64,000 nucleotides of DNA from assembly GCF_036417845.1 (NCBI RefSeq), contig NC_089981.1:67359268-67423267 (forward strand). Direction: 5' to 3'. Numbering within the stretch: position 1 is the first letter of the stretch; each line of letters begins with the position of its first letter. This document shows positions 11,724 through 25,300 of this stretch, one piece after another. The notes under the pieces are model-generated. The model saw only the letters and a program-made list of their open reading frames with translations, was not told where the DNA came from and searched no databases. The translations under genes were made by a program, and so were the position numbers. This stretch comes from Apteryx mantelli. Taxonomy: Eukaryota > Chordata > Aves > Apterygiformes > Apterygidae.

Positions 11724-14700
11724 CTGGATGCAGGAAAGAAACAGGCATCAGTGATGGACTTACCAGAGGAATCTTGCAGAAGTGGAAGATTGCAACTATT
11801 CTAAAGATATGCTCTGTCATTGTACTGAGATTCTGCAAACAGATTCCATATCCACAAAAACAGTTATTTTAGAAAAAAGCATACAGTAATTTAACTAGTG
11901 ACTGCCACTTTTACCCTCCACTGCATGGAATCAGAACTATTCAACTGTCTGCCTTGGATCCCAGATGCTGACAACTATAAGTTTTCCTGCTGCTCAAGTA
12001 TTTTAGAAGCTGAGGCTTTTCAGAGCAGGAAGATTCCATATTTCTGCCACTAATAACAAGATCTGAATATCTTTATTGTGCAACACAGTTGGGTTCTTAT
12101 ATCATCATAGATTTTTATAAAGTGGCTTTATTATATTTAATTAAGCATTCCCCATCTGTGCCAGCCACTTGAATGTAGTAGTCATTTTAGGAAGGCTTAA
12201 CACAGGAGTAATATAAAAATAAAATGAAAATGACCTACTGATGTGAACTAAAAATGGCTTTTATTTCTGAACTGGTGCAGATACAGCATAGATTACCCCA
12301 ATTTAAATAAATTGCATGAAATTTCTGCTCACTTTAGGCCAAAAATCTTGTTCTACTCACTGGCCAGACTTAAGTGCCAAAAACCAACTCCTGCCTAACC
12401 ACCATCCAGAACTGATAAAACAATCTTACACATCCATTTCTGAATTTCTATTGTATACTCTTTGACCACATTATTATTTGAATGTTAGGAGTAATGAGTG
12501 ATTCTAGTGAGGAAGTAAAAAAAAAGATGTAGTAAAAAAAAATTGCTGAATTAAGGAACAGTGTATTGGTAGAGACCAATTCTAATTTAATCTCAGCATA
12601 ACAACTGTTTTTTAAACTAGTACATCTGTGTTTATCTTCTAAACCCACAGAGATCTCAATGCATCCCAAATCTTGCATTTACAGAATAACCTGTGATACA
12701 GAGGTTCTTTTCTCAGCACATAATACATATCCAGCTTTTGTTAGATTGACTGATACTTTGGAAGACAATGGCAAATTAATATTAAGGAGGATTTATCTCT
12801 ATCTACTCATAGCTTAATGGAAATAGTGTGATGGGCCTTCATCTCATTATGGAAACATACCTACCTTGCTGTATGCATACAGGGACCATGCAAACAGTGC
12901 TCCCTGCCTTGCCAGTTCAGAAGTGTAAATTTATTTTATTTACAGGTAAGCAGACACTAATCTGTTTATATTTGCACAGCTGTGGCCAATGTACTGAGCT
13001 GCTTTTAAGTAGAGTCATGCCTAAGAATGAGGGACTGAAAGTTAGGCGAGCTATCCCCCTTATGTATGTTGACAGTTGTTGAATTAGAATGACATGACCA
13101 AAACCCCACCTTTCTCCCCAGTAATTCTGCATTGTGTTGTGCTTAGTCTGGTAAAAGACATAATGCCTGTAGAGAAATGATGACAAGCATATGATTATAA
13201 TCTGCCAGTTTCTCCCTCAGCACTTTCATTAAACATGGCATTAGGTATCTGAAAAGCCAGCCTTAAAAATTTCACCTGAAATTGCTTTGACAGATGGAAT
13301 GTTTTATTTGGACACAGAAGGCAAGCTTAAAAACTGAGCTCCTCATAGGAACCAGTGGCAAGAGCCAAGTTTTTCTAAGTGTGCTTTGTACTTGTCCCCT
13401 ATAGTAAATCAATGTTCTAGGTTCCTCAACACTGAAACTCAGAATTAGTAAAAGTGTATTTTTTCTCATACTATGTCAAATAACTACCACCAATCTTGAA
13501 AAACAAGATAAGCTGAAGTAAACATCTGCACATATTTAGGCATAAATATTCAGATATTCTTCAGATATTCCTGCTGCTCTCCAGCCTCTCAAAATTGTGG
13601 CAAAAGAATTCCTAAATGAGGTAGTTTTTCCCTAGGATTTTAGAATTTAATCTCTACTGTTGCTACATGCAAAGTTAAGGCCTTTCAGTTGCAGGAATTC
13701 TCAGAAATCTGTTTGCGTTGAAAGAGCAGCGCCAGAATTGTCCCCAAAATGCAAATCCTGTAGCATGCATAGATACTGCAAATCAACTCATTGTTTCCCA
13801 AACTAAAAAATATGTTTCTCTCCACTTGCATTTTATTTTGTTTTCTTGATGCATTTGTTCATGGCACCTTGGATTGGTTTTTAATATGCAGATTTATCTT
13901 TAAGCATTCATTCTTTTTTGGTGTTTTGGGGACCTATTCCTTGATCCCTATACTGAATTACAATAGGCCTTGTTAGCATCAGCACTGTTTCCTATCATAT
14001 AGCACTTTAGATTTTTCTGATTTTAGGACAGCACCACAGTTTGTCAAGTTTTCAACTACTGATTTCTTGTGTGGCATATACTTCCTGTTTTCAGACAGAA
14101 CAGCACAAAACAGTTAAATTGAGATTTGCCTTACTGTGGGATAGCCTCCCAAGGGACATGGTATGAGTCCAAGTTACTTGAGCCATTGAAAACTAGACAA
14201 AGCTCTTGGGAAGGAGGGGGGTGGAACAGATGATGTAATAGATTTTGCCTTGCTCTAATTTTGGTGCTTTGCTGAATACCTCATTGAATTCAAGACTGCA
14301 GCTAACACCAGTAGAATATGAGATTGCTAGCTGAAGGCCCATTGTATAACAAATGTAAATGTTATGTCACCTCTTGGTTGCGATTATTTACATATTGTGT
14401 AACATTTCTGATAGGAACATTTGGGCAATTCTAAAAATCTCATTTTTCATTTTTGCAGTATCAGTTTAGGCTAGCCTGATAATAACTATGAGAAAAATCA
14501 TATTTCTTCTTTTTCCATCAAAAGGAGAATTGGGAAAAGGATATCAGAATGCATCATTTCTGTGACTAAATATATCTGTGGCCTTGCTTAAGAGTTATTG
14601 ATTCCCAGGGAGAAATCCCCATCATTTAGCAGCTGTCAGTTATCTGCTGATGAACCTGAAAAGCAGAAGTATTTTGAAAGAAAGATTTTTGCTAGCATTT

Positions 14701-17700
14701 ACTCTGGCTGGATTTGGTAGAATGAAGGGTTTACAAGAATGTCCTGAATAAAGATAATTTCTATGAGGCTCAAAATGTGTGTCTTTCATTTCTGCACCTC
14801 ATGCTTTAACCTCTCTTCCTGCCTTCCGAACACTTTGTCTATGTTTTCAGCCCTGTCCCTGGCTATCACTCCCATTGATTTCTGCTCTTCCAATAAGGTC
14901 TCCACTTTCCCCAGTAAAACAAAGGCCCAGCATTAGACTTGCTTTTCTTGTAAACATATTTCCTACAGGATAAAAAAAATGAATCCCATGTAGTGGTTAA
15001 GTGTTAATTTTTTAGATTGTGATCATTTTGGGAAAGAGATTCACCTTCCAGGGAATCTGTGCAAAAATACTGTAGCCCTGAAGCCTGAACAAGATAGCAT
15101 TTCTCTCTCCTAGGGCCTGTCCTCTCTGTTCTTCAGACATTCTGGAAATGCCATTCTGCAAAGCCATTTTCAAAATGTGTTTTCAGGCAGCCTGGCCATC
15201 AGTCTGGGTAACTGCCTAGTTAGCTCTGCAGCTGCTTCAGTGTGGAAGGACACACAGACGATTTCCTAACAGTGTTGGAGCCCTGACAGGAACATGGTTA
15301 GGGCGCTGAATCTTCAGGACATTGCTCCTTACAGCTAGCTACACAGAAAATAGATTTCAAACATTTCCCTCCTTTTCACTCCAATGTGTCTGCTGATACT
15401 TGGCATTTTTACTCTGCCCCCGTAACTGGCTATTTGCTATTGTTCTTATGAGGGCTGTTTGCTACTGCAAATGAATAATGCTGTCACCACAGGCTTTCCA
15501 CAGAGCGTGTCAGTGTATGGAGGTTGTAATAGAAAAGTCTCTGGCTTTGTGGTTGCCCATAGAGGAAAGATGTGACCTGCAAATTAATTGAAAACAACAA
15601 GGCTGAAGTTTATCCTACTTCTTGCTGTCAAAACCCCCCCAGGGTAGACAGCCAGAGACAAAGCCCTGTCATTCACTCTGCTCTGTGACCTGCCCTTTAC
15701 AGGCTGTCAGGTGCACTTTTTCTGGCCATTTATAAGATGATCTCCAGAACAGGCATGGCGTTAGCCCACAAATAAGTCTTCTAAAGTAAGCGATATTTAC
15801 GTCACTGCATTTTAGAAGTCTCCTTAGTTATATAGCTAATAGAGGGGAAACAGCCTCCCATGCAAGACTTATACAGAGCAACAAAGTAAGGTTCCTGATC
15901 TGATTGCTAGAGGAAACATCCTCCTCCATTAATCTCAGATGCCAGAAGTTACAGAGTGTGGATGTCCCCATGTCCCCCCCTAGTGGCATAGATCACTCTG
16001 CCCCTCACTCATAGATCACTTGCCCCTACAGGGCAACAATGCCTTCTTAAAACACTAGCGCTTTTGAAAAGTCTTCTCTGATCACTTATTTTGGATATCC
16101 AAGAGCTGTGCCTGCAACCTGGTGTGACTGCAAGAACACAAACCAAGAGGCACTACTTTTGCTGAGCATGGACCATTGAGACTGGGCCACAGCCCTTTAA
16201 GAAAAGGAATGAAGTAATAGACTGTGAAATGAGTTTTATGAAAGCCGTTTCGTTATGTTTGATTTATTTAGCTTCATCAAAAAATACATATTTTCTTGTT
16301 TAATAAGAAAGTGCACTTAATGTTTTCCAATCAACAAGGAGATCAAAAGCTTAGTAATGAAATATGGTGTAACAGCAACCAACAGCACCATTTGAAAAAG
16401 TATGTGCCTCTATGAACCTCTATGAATAAGAGCAGGAACTCTTGTCCTTATCATTTCCACAAGAAACTATTTTACTTAACCATGGAATTAACTAGTAGAG
16501 AGGTAGAGCACCTCAGGTTTACAATTTTACAATTATGAGTACTATTCCTTCTCTCTTCGACACCAGGATCAGTAAGTATTTATAACTAAGAAGAATAGCC
16601 AACAAATAAACAAAGATGAGGTGGTCTTACGCAGAGCTTAAGAGAAAAATTTATGCTGCAAGATTCACCCACCTTCCTCTGCACAAAGTGCTAATCACAG
16701 TCTCATTCGGACTAGACTGTAGCACCCATAAAAAGAACAGAAGAAAAACAAAAAGCCCCAAAACCCAACCCAAAATTGCCAACTCAAGTTTTCTGATAGA
16801 TGTATTATTGATGTTACAGGGAGTATTTAGACAGACTCAGTAAGCAGAGTAAAACTGTAACTCTTTAAACTACTTTAAATAACTAGAAGTAATGAAATGA
16901 AATTATTACAAGAAGTTCAATTTAAACATAAAAAAGTAAACATACTTTCTCTTTGGGCAATTTTTCCAGAGTCTCCTATGAGAAGGGACAAAAAATTTCT
17001 TTACTTGAGACACGTCTGGAAGAGTTAGATGAACATATTCTATCCAAAAAGAAACAAAATGACCAAAATTTGCCCTTATCAGTGAATAAACCATTTGCTG
17101 AAAAAAATGAACCCAAGTGAAATTTTCAATACTTCATATGAACCCTGTGCATAAAGAAAAGCTAGAAGCTCATATAACCGTATCTGCTAACATAGTCTGA
17201 AGATGTAACCCAAAGGCTTGGCATGCATATCTAAAGTAAATCCGAAAGAACTTTTACAGTGGAACAAAAGCACATGCAATCTTGGAGTTAGGGTCAGCTT
17301 CTGCTGTCTTTGTAATTCTCAAACTACTAATATCATCAATAGGCAGCAAAAAGTACTGATGGAAATTAGCATACTAGTTCTTCGTCTAAGTCATATCATT
17401 TTCTTCCATTTATTTTGCCAGCAAGCTACTGACCAAACACTACCAGAGCTTCCGCCATACTAAGAATTTCAGTATTAGTATTGATATGCACGTGGAGTGC
17501 GGAACAGATACCAGAGTGATTCATGCTACCAGAGCTCTCTGGTGGAAATTTGTTCCCAGTCTCCAAGAGCCTCATGTCCCCTGTTAGGAGCTCAGACTTG
17601 GCCCAAGTAGTAAGAGTCTTCAGCTATTCTTGAAAGACAGAAGGCCTCCATCAACCATTTTTTTCTATATTTTCCCATTCATGCACATTGTAGCTGTGGA

Positions 17701-18510
17701 CCTGTCCTATCACTTCATGCAAACACATTTTTTTCATTTCCTTTCCCATGATGGAAGCTAGCTTTGCAGAGCGCTGAGTCACTGGATCATCAACACAGCA
17801 ACTCTTGGAAATGCATTGGAATCTGTAGAGTTTTTCCTAGTGTTTCCCCAGTTTTGTTCTCTGGTTCTGTTTGGATAGCACTCAGACCAGAAATCTTTAA
17901 TAGCAAGAGCTGCATTAGCACTCTAGACAGACACTTAGCCCATAACGGTAACACAGTAAGAAACCCCACAAGACTACCTTCTCTCCCAACACAGCCTACT
18001 ACCAAGTTGTGGAACTCTGCCAGAAGCAATACGGGAACTAACATGAATTAAAAAAGGAAACAACCACAAAGGAAATAGTGAACGCCATTCTTTCAGTTCC
18101 AGGTTGCAGAGATGAAAATGGCTCAGAATTTCTCAGATGACTGTTCATACATGAACATAAGAAGTGTCACTACTGAAAACATCACTACACTGTTTCCCCA
18201 TGAATGCACCTGTTGGCAGTCTCAAGACACAAGACATAGGTTGAATGAATCACAGAACCCTTTCATTTTCTTTCCAAAAAGAAAAGACATTGGGTCTATA
18301 CTGCTGTTCAATCCACCGACTAGTGTTTGTTCAACTCAGAACTAAATTATGAACCCTTTTTGAAACTCTCATAAGATTAACTGTGTTAAAATACAATACA
18401 AACTAACCAAATTCAACCTTTGGAAATCAAAGAGCAAGGAAAAAGTTTTCCAGGCCCTCACTGTACTCTGTTGCATTATTAGAATGGACCTTCTCATGCA
18501 TGTGCCTCAC
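11724..18510 (-). other. STON2: STON2 intron between second and third coding exons
   Basis: This is a 6.8 kb GT-AG intron (GTGAGG donor, TGCATCCAG acceptor, minus strand). It contains a degenerate CR1 fragment around 14131-14260 and a small imperfect duplication of ATAGATCAC(TC)TGCCCCT near 15986-16028. I see nothing else that I can name. Confidence 0.85.
14131..14260 (+). mobile_element. Degenerate CR1 fragment
   Basis: GTGGGATAGCCTCCCAAGGG, then GAAAACTAGACAAAGC, then ACAGATGATGTAATAG resemble the CR1 segment just upstream of its 3' end (GGAACAG..CTCCCAAGGG..TTTAAAACTAGAC..GATGATCTAATAG). It is highly diverged. Confidence 0.55.
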
Positions 18511-18765
18511 CTGCTTGTGGATGGGTTGGTGGAGCACTGGTCCATGGTGCATCTTCAAACTGAACCCAAGCACTGATGGATGACGACAGACCACCTCTGG
18601 GAGACACATGGTTCCCAAGCACAGCAGAATCCACCTTGGGCTTGTCAGCTCCATCATTCAGATCGTTGTGGGTGAGGTCCTGAAATTCTCCATCCACATT
18701 ATGGTTCTCTTCTGAGGAGGTGTCTGAGGAGGAAAAACATTTTTCCAGAGGCTCCTCAGTGCTAC
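18511..18765 (-). CDS. STON2: STON2 coding exon (second coding exon, WVQF motif)
   Basis: This is a 255-nt exon with acceptor CTTTATTTTAG and donor GTGAGG. It starts with two bases of a glycine codon split with the start exon and ends with one base of a valine codon (phase 1-1). It encodes about residues 30-114, which are acidic and serine-rich ([10 protein letters not shown]). It contains [11 protein letters not shown], with WVQF at residues 96-99. Stonin 2 WVxF motifs are known to bind the AP-2 alpha-appendage sandwich subdomain, so this exon probably carries one of the two N-terminal AP-2 contacts. The intron to the preceding exon is only 451 bp; the one to the next exon is 6.8 kb. The exon could be skipped without a frameshift. 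Confidence 0.94.
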
Positions 18766-19216
18766 CTAAAATAAAGACAGAATGGAGAGACGGGTAGCAA
18801 TTGCCATTACTTTTTATTTTTTGCTGAAGTCTCAAAATTTGCCATTAAATGTAGGTGCAAAGTTTTGCATCACCTAATGCAGATTTTAATCCAGCAGTGG
18901 GCTTAGGTTTGCACTTGATAATAAGTGAGACTTCCTCTGTGGTCCTTTGGACATTGCCCTTTAAAAGCAAGTAGAGAACCAAAGCCTATAATGGACCTAT
19001 TTTAAAAAAAACTTCAAATAAGGGTAGCGCTTTACGTTTTTTTGCCCAAATGCTCCTATTATACAAGGGTAGCAGGAGATAATTCAACCTCTGTTCATAC
19101 TGCTTCCTCTAAGAAGGCAGGCTCTGTGATGCTAAATATATGACAGTATTTGGTCTAATTTAAATAAAGTAAGTTTTAAAAGATTCAAAAAAAAAAAAAA
19201 ATCAAAGATGTCTTAC
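18766..19216 (-). other. STON2: Short STON2 intron (451 bp)
   Basis: Donor GTAAGAC, acceptor TTTATTTTAG. It contains a run of T on the transcribed (minus) strand, seen as poly-A at about 19187-19201 on the plus strand. There is no other feature. Confidence 0.9.
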
Positions 19217-19304
19217 CTTGTGGTTTAACAGGGAGGAGCAGGTCATCACTGAAGGACACCCACTCAGATTGGTGGGAAGCAATGACACCAGTCAGAGACG
19301 TCAT
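19217..19304 (-). CDS. STON2: STON2 first coding exon (start codon)
   Basis: It holds the initiator ATG at 19302-19304 (minus strand) followed by 29 codons plus one base, ending at donor GTAAGAC. The translation starts [18 protein letters not shown]. It aligns residue for residue in length and pattern with the recalled mammalian N-terminus, which also has HQSEWVSF at residues 11-18; this fixes the start. WVSF at 15-18 is the first WVxF AP-2-binding motif. The codon split to the next exon gives glycine and preserves the frame. The base at -3 of the ATG is A, an adequate Kozak context. Confidence 0.94.
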
Positions 19305-19324
19305 ATTCGCAAAAGGCTCCTCAT
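19301..19324 (-). promoter_or_regulatory. uORF overlapping STON2 start codon
   Basis: Reading on the minus strand, ATG at 19322-19324 opens seven codons (Met-Arg-Ser-Leu-Leu-Arg-Ile) and then TGA. The TGA shares bases with the main start in the arrangement ATGA. Its -3 base is A, so scanning ribosomes could recognise it. Such overlap can allow termination-reinitiation or dampen main-ORF translation. Whether it acts depends on the true 5' UTR and on conservation, which I cannot test. Confidence 0.45.
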
Positions 19325-19366
19325 CTTCCCTTAGAGATTATGAGGAGTAATCAGAATGGGAAAGCA
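19305..19366 (-). other. STON2: Probable 5' UTR part of STON2 start exon, with uORF
   Basis: Upstream of the ATG the best acceptor on the minus strand is the pyrimidine-rich TCATCTTCACTGCAG ending at 19367, preceded by a plausible branch-point sequence (ACTGAC). That gives a 62-nt 5' UTR segment in this exon. A weaker alternative acceptor (CTCTAAG) lies about 30 nt closer to the ATG. Both choices retain an upstream ATG at 19322-19324 that opens a 7-codon uORF. Splicing is inferred from sequence only. Confidence 0.5.
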
Positions 19367-22300
19367 CTGCAGTGAAGATGAGTCAGTATAGGGAAACACC
19401 TCCTTTGTGCCTTTTCTTTTCAAATGCTGTTAAGATAAGAAAGGATTAAATCATATCTTTTAGAAAATTAAATGGAAAAATGAGTGCCACCATTCTAGTA
19501 TTACAGAATATTAAAACACTTTGATTACCACAGGTACAGTACTGCCAAAATGTTGCTACCTTTGAGAGAGGAACGTTACCTGTGTACAGGGAAGGGCTGC
19601 ACTAGAGCAACTCTATGACTATTTTAAGATGAGGATGTTTAAAGACCTTCAGATGCTTTCATCAATCACAGAAAACAATGTTTCATTCCTAACTCAGAGA
19701 TCCATGTGTCACATAACCCTGGAAAAGAGGTTGTGAGGGGATTCTCCCAAATCTAGCAAATTTTGATTATGATGTAATTTAATCCAACTCCCAACATGTC
19801 ATCATGTCCTCATTCCTCTTGCTACTTGCAATGTCTGATCCCTCTCAAGAACTAGCAATAAGCCGCATTTCTTATTATCAATAAAATTTACAGAGCCAGA
19901 TCCAAAATTACAATGAACTTGGTAAGCGGGACTAATACTTGCATCATACAAATTTACTAGTGGGAAGCTCTGAATCTCCCCAGCAAAGATGTGCATTTCA
20001 AAAACACTCTTGTCTATGCAGAAAAAAAAAAAATATCAGAGTATAAACAGAAAAGTTGAAAGTTAATAACCTGATTAAATTGGTTAGTGAGATTAGCGTG
20101 TCCATGTGAGGAAGGCAGACATGGAGAGAAGCCTTATGCCAAGTACAGGATCATAAGCTAGAAAACAATACCTGAAGGATGGGGTTGTCCAGGACTCAGA
20201 TTGCAGTCCAAGTATCAAAAGATGCCCTGTCAGCTAGCTGTGGCTCTGCCGCTTGAATGGAATTTCACATCTTAATTTTAAAAATCAGTGCCTTCTTTAA
20301 ATCTTGTATGGAATTGAGCATGATTTTGCTGTAGCCCAGCAACCATTTTCACAGAACTGACAAGTTTAATTAGGATGTACTCTGACAGGGTGAATCTCTC
20401 ATAGATCTGGGAATCTGCTAGAATCGGTGGGACATTTAGCAAAAGGGTCTGATTGCTGGCTGATAACTTGGAAGGTCAGGTCTGGGGAGAGAAACTGTCC
20501 TTTGACGAGCATCCAGGGTAGGCTCAGGTTTACAGCTTACTTTAAAACTCTCACAAGACTATTGCCTCCTCCTAGGGAAGTGTGTGAATTCTCTCCCTAA
20601 TTATCTGAAATATTGTTGCCATGGTATCTAAGTACTTGAAAATACTAACAAGCTCAGACTTGGCTATTTTAATGATGTATAAGTGGCATCTCTTGGCCTA
20701 CTGCCTCTTACCTAATTCAATGTTTTTTCTGGTGAAATTTCATGTTGGTTTAAAGGAACAGATATTTTACTGAGATATCTCTTTACCCTACATTGGTAAC
20801 GTCGAGTTCCACAGAGCAGAACAACATTTAAAAGTATTTACCCTTTAAGCATTTTCTGCAAGAAGCAGAAGATCATTAACTAGCTCCGATATGATTATTC
20901 TCTTTACATCCACAAAGTTATTAGTCTACTAAAGGCAAGTCAGCAAATAAGAACTGTGTGAAAGAGCTGAAAACTTCAAAAGCCTGGATGTCACAAAACA
21001 GCCTGACACCTGACAGAGAGAATTCATAGATCCATGTTAATTGCCTGCAAGCTGAAAACTGGACCTTTTCAACCAGAATCTAACATAAAATATACAATTT
21101 CCTGCAAGGGGAAAATGATTTCCTGAAGACTGTTGTGACTGTTGAGTGCAATTTGCCAGAAGAAGATTGATTGCGTCTCAGTTCAGCTCTTCCAGAGCCT
21201 ATTGCCATCCCACAGCCAGTCACCCTGCATACACTTTTCCTCTTTACACCACTAATTCCCTAACGCTGGAGAAACAGCTGCTCTTGAGCACAGCTCCCAT
21301 GGCAGGACATCTGCATTCATGCCGTGTGGGCAGGTACCTTTGCTTGCCTTGCAGAGAACCCATTATGGGCTCTATTAATAGCAACTACAGACAAAGCTTA
21401 ACACAGAGACAAGCTAGCAGAAAAAGAATAATCAGATGTTTAGGGTCACAGGGACTCCATATGAGGGAGGAAGAGGATGACCTTGATATTTTGCTTTCCC
21501 CATAGGACCAATTAAGCTGCTTGTTTTTGTCTTGTTTAAATATCTGTAACTTAAGTCTTTTTTTCCTGAACATCTGAGTACTGACCTCTCCCCATTCTCC
21601 TGGAAAAGTCATGACGGAAGCATGAAATGACAGGAAATGAAAAAAGAAAACAGTTTATCTTGTGCTTAATGCACACAGACTCCAGTAGAGCCTTATTTAT
21701 TTATTTATGTCCAAGGAGAAAAGCCAGGAAAGATGACAAAAAATGGACTGTTCCAGATGTGCTATTAGGTGGGAGAATTTTACCATTTTTTTGGCAAGGA
21801 TTTCTTCTTTCTCCCTGCTGACCTGGCACCAGCACACTTTCTAAATCCACTCAGTACTAAACAAAATGTCATAGTTTAGAATATCTGATTAGAGTTTTAT
21901 TTGTTCTGTTTCATTTGATTTGCTCCCGAGTTTTAATACTGATGTCACAGCATGAGGAATGACTACACCTAGTTTGAATTCCAGATCCAGTCTGCTAGAT
22001 GTGGTCTTGTTTCAGGGTCTCCTCATTTGTGTAGTATATACAGTGACCACGCACCTTAATGTGGACAGTGAACAATATGAGCCCAGGAAAGCATCAGAGA
22101 GTACCAAAGTGCACCATTAAGTGTATATTCCAATCATACGATTTTCCCACTGCTGGAATTGTTTACAGACTTCCCAGTTTGGTATATGATGGAGATTGTG
22201 TTGACTTATTATCAGGGTTATCACAACTTTTCAGAGAAGCAACCTGAAAGAAAGGAAAGTCAGCCTGAGCAGATTGTACTGTCAGAGACTTTCAAAGCAG

Positions 22301-25300
22301 AGGCAATCTGAGGATGCATATGTTAGGATGAAAAAAATATTAAAAGGAGAGAATTTCTCTCAGCTTTTCACAATGCCTACTCTAACCCAACAACCTGACA
22401 CAGACACTTCTACAGAATTATGAATCGTGTATAGTTAATTCCTTTGCAGATTGTGCAGAAAAGGCTACACAGCTTCAACTTGAATTACTTTTACCACTCT
22501 TCACATTCCAGAATCCTCCACAGAAAACAAAACAAATCAAAACAACAAAACCCAGCTGTGAACCAAGGAGGCTTAGCCAGCAGGATACCAATGCCACTGT
22601 GCATTCGGTTAACAAAATGATGCTGTAATTTGCTGAACTAGTACCGAGGTGCATATCTCTAGGGGATCCATTTGACTTTGTGGGAAAACCCAAATCCTTT
22701 TCTTAGCAAAGCAACCAGCACCCACTGTTTAAACAATGCAGAGAATACTCTACAAGTGAATTTTGGATTTTTTTTCTCCCCATCCTTCAGACTTCCCAAA
22801 CTTCCATAGCTGTTCCTAGAGAAATGGATTTTGGACCCTACAAGTATTGAGAAAACAAATGGTCCTTCTCTACTCCAAGTGACCTATGATTAAAGCAAAA
22901 AGTCAATGCTGTAGAGCTCATGCAAAAGGAGATGAAAACATTTCTTGGAACAAAGTATTCCCAGGCCAGGCCAGCACTGCATCTCTGTTTATAAACAGAA
23001 TTCATGTAAGTATTTGGATTTTGTTATTTCTGGGTTTGTGCTATTATGTGGATTAAGCCTTCGGTGATGAATTGGGAAAAAAAATGAACTTATTTATAAG
23101 ATTTTGGTCATCAAAAATTAGGGAATCAAAAATGTTTGTGAAGGTCTTCAACTATTACATAGCAAATACAGGACAAAGCCAGATACTACATGCTAACCCC
23201 AATGATCCTTACCATCAACTTCTGCTTCAGGTTTCCCTTCCTAACACCACAATTTCACAGCAGGACATGTAACTCAGTGACAAATGGGTGACAATTATTC
23301 CCAGTTCTCCAAAGGGCACAGATCATAGAATTGGAATGAAACTCCTTGGTTGTTCGGTCCCCTGCTGTTTTGACCAACCACATTACATAATCCCCTTTTA
23401 AAACTGAAGCAGCTTCATTTAAAATGATAGAATGGCTTTGATAACTGGAAGCATCCTCTGATTTCAAATCTACATATATTCACAGCCAGTTCACAGACAT
23501 TTCTTTTTTTGTGACAAGGTTTTCTCTCTCCCCTCTTGTTTACCCCTGCTCTATTAACAGATACAAAGAAATATTGTCATCCTTCTGACCACGGCTTTTG
23601 TTGTAACAACCCCAAGTTTCACTAATGCCAGGAAGGTCTCAAGGTAAAACATGTAATTTTTATCTTGACCATGTCTGTTTGGCAAACCTGTAGAGACAAA
23701 ACAATTCTAATGGCATGAAGTACAGAATGACTGCTGCCTTGGGCAAATTTCCAAGTGAGTGAGAGCTCATGGTTCTTCCTCTCAACTTGGCCTGTAACAA
23801 GCACTGACCATCAGCACATCATGACCTGAATAATAAACAAACCCCAAATTAGATGTCTGTTCTGAAGCATCAAAAGAAAATCCTAGCTACCTCAGAGTAC
23901 CACAACAAAAACAAAACACAACCAAGTAAAAAAAGTCATAAAAAAAAAACCTTGAAAAAAACCCAATGAAAAAAAGGAACTGGATTTGAATTTTATTATT
24001 ACTGAAAAATCTTTGCACCAGCCTCTACCTAAATGCCTGAGATTATCCCTAAGTTTATGAATGACAGAAATGATGAGAGAAAAGAAATCATATTCAATTA
24101 TTTTATGTATTGCTTTCTTGATATTGTAGATCATATTTTCCCCATGTATACAGGTCCCCCAGCTCATAAGTTGCCCCTGAGAAAATTTCTGGTTACACCA
24201 GGTTTTAGAACTTACACCAGTTTTACGTACTCTGTGACTCATACGTGCTATTATACGGAGCTCCTAGATTTCAGCATTGCCCTAATAGGTTCAGTCACTA
24301 TTTGGTGCATGCACTACTCATTTGTGTGAAAGCTATTGATATATAGGGAAGAATTAGGGCTCCAAGGGACCCAAACTGAACCCACTCATAAGTGGCTCCT
24401 CTGACCTCCCTGGAACAGGAATGGCTTTGCCTGTTACAGCTGACTCCTGAGTGAACAGCAACAAGAGCCTTGATAGCACTCTCTGTATACAGCCTAGTAT
24501 ATTATTATCCCCTGGGGCTGATGATAGAAATGGCAATTTTAGACAGAGATGGAGCGAGGCAGAGTAGGGCCATCTGGCACGTTGAATGACAGAAAAGTGG
24601 TCGGGGTCTTCCTGAGCACAGGACCCAGTCACACCGGGTAATGGCTATGCCCAGTTATTCCAACAGATAAGAAATGATCTGTCTAAATCCACATTGCAAA
24701 TCAGTGACAGAACCAGTGTTAGAGCTGAGATGTTTAGGGATGCCTGTATTTTCTCTAGACCACAAAAACACCAACAACCAAACATAAAACCATGCCCCAC
24801 AAATGCTGGAAGCCCACATTTAATGACAGTAAAAAAAGAGAGCCTGTAGGTGATGTGTGGATAAGAGTGATAAGTGTCTCCCTCAGGAAGATTTCTGTCA
24901 AGGCTAATATCCCAAAGGTCAGCAGCTGCTGTTTTCTTTACATCACGATTTATCTGTCATAGAAGCTCCTCTATTTTCCATCTGAGAGACAGAACACCTA
25001 AGACCCTCTCTTGCAGACAATATCAGGATATTTAGGGAGTTCAGAAGGCAGTGCACTCTCTTTCTTCTGCTAAGGCCATACTTTAGAAACACTTCATGAA
25101 TTCTGAATGCCTCATAACTAGAGGCTACCAGATAAGATACTATTTAGAGGGAGGAAAAAGCTGATACTGGAAGAAAACTGTACAGTCTCTTCCTCTATTC
25201 CTTGTACTCCCAAGAACTTGAGTAATGTAGAAAGGCACTGTAGAAGATCAGCAATACAGAAAAAGAATAGAAATGAAATTATTTTTGACAATTACTAATA

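Noticed and set aside
23310-23470. ATCATAGAATTGGAATGAAA resembling the reverse-strand end of CR1
   Set aside because: The resemblance to the CATAGAAT motif does not extend into the neighbouring CR1 sequence.
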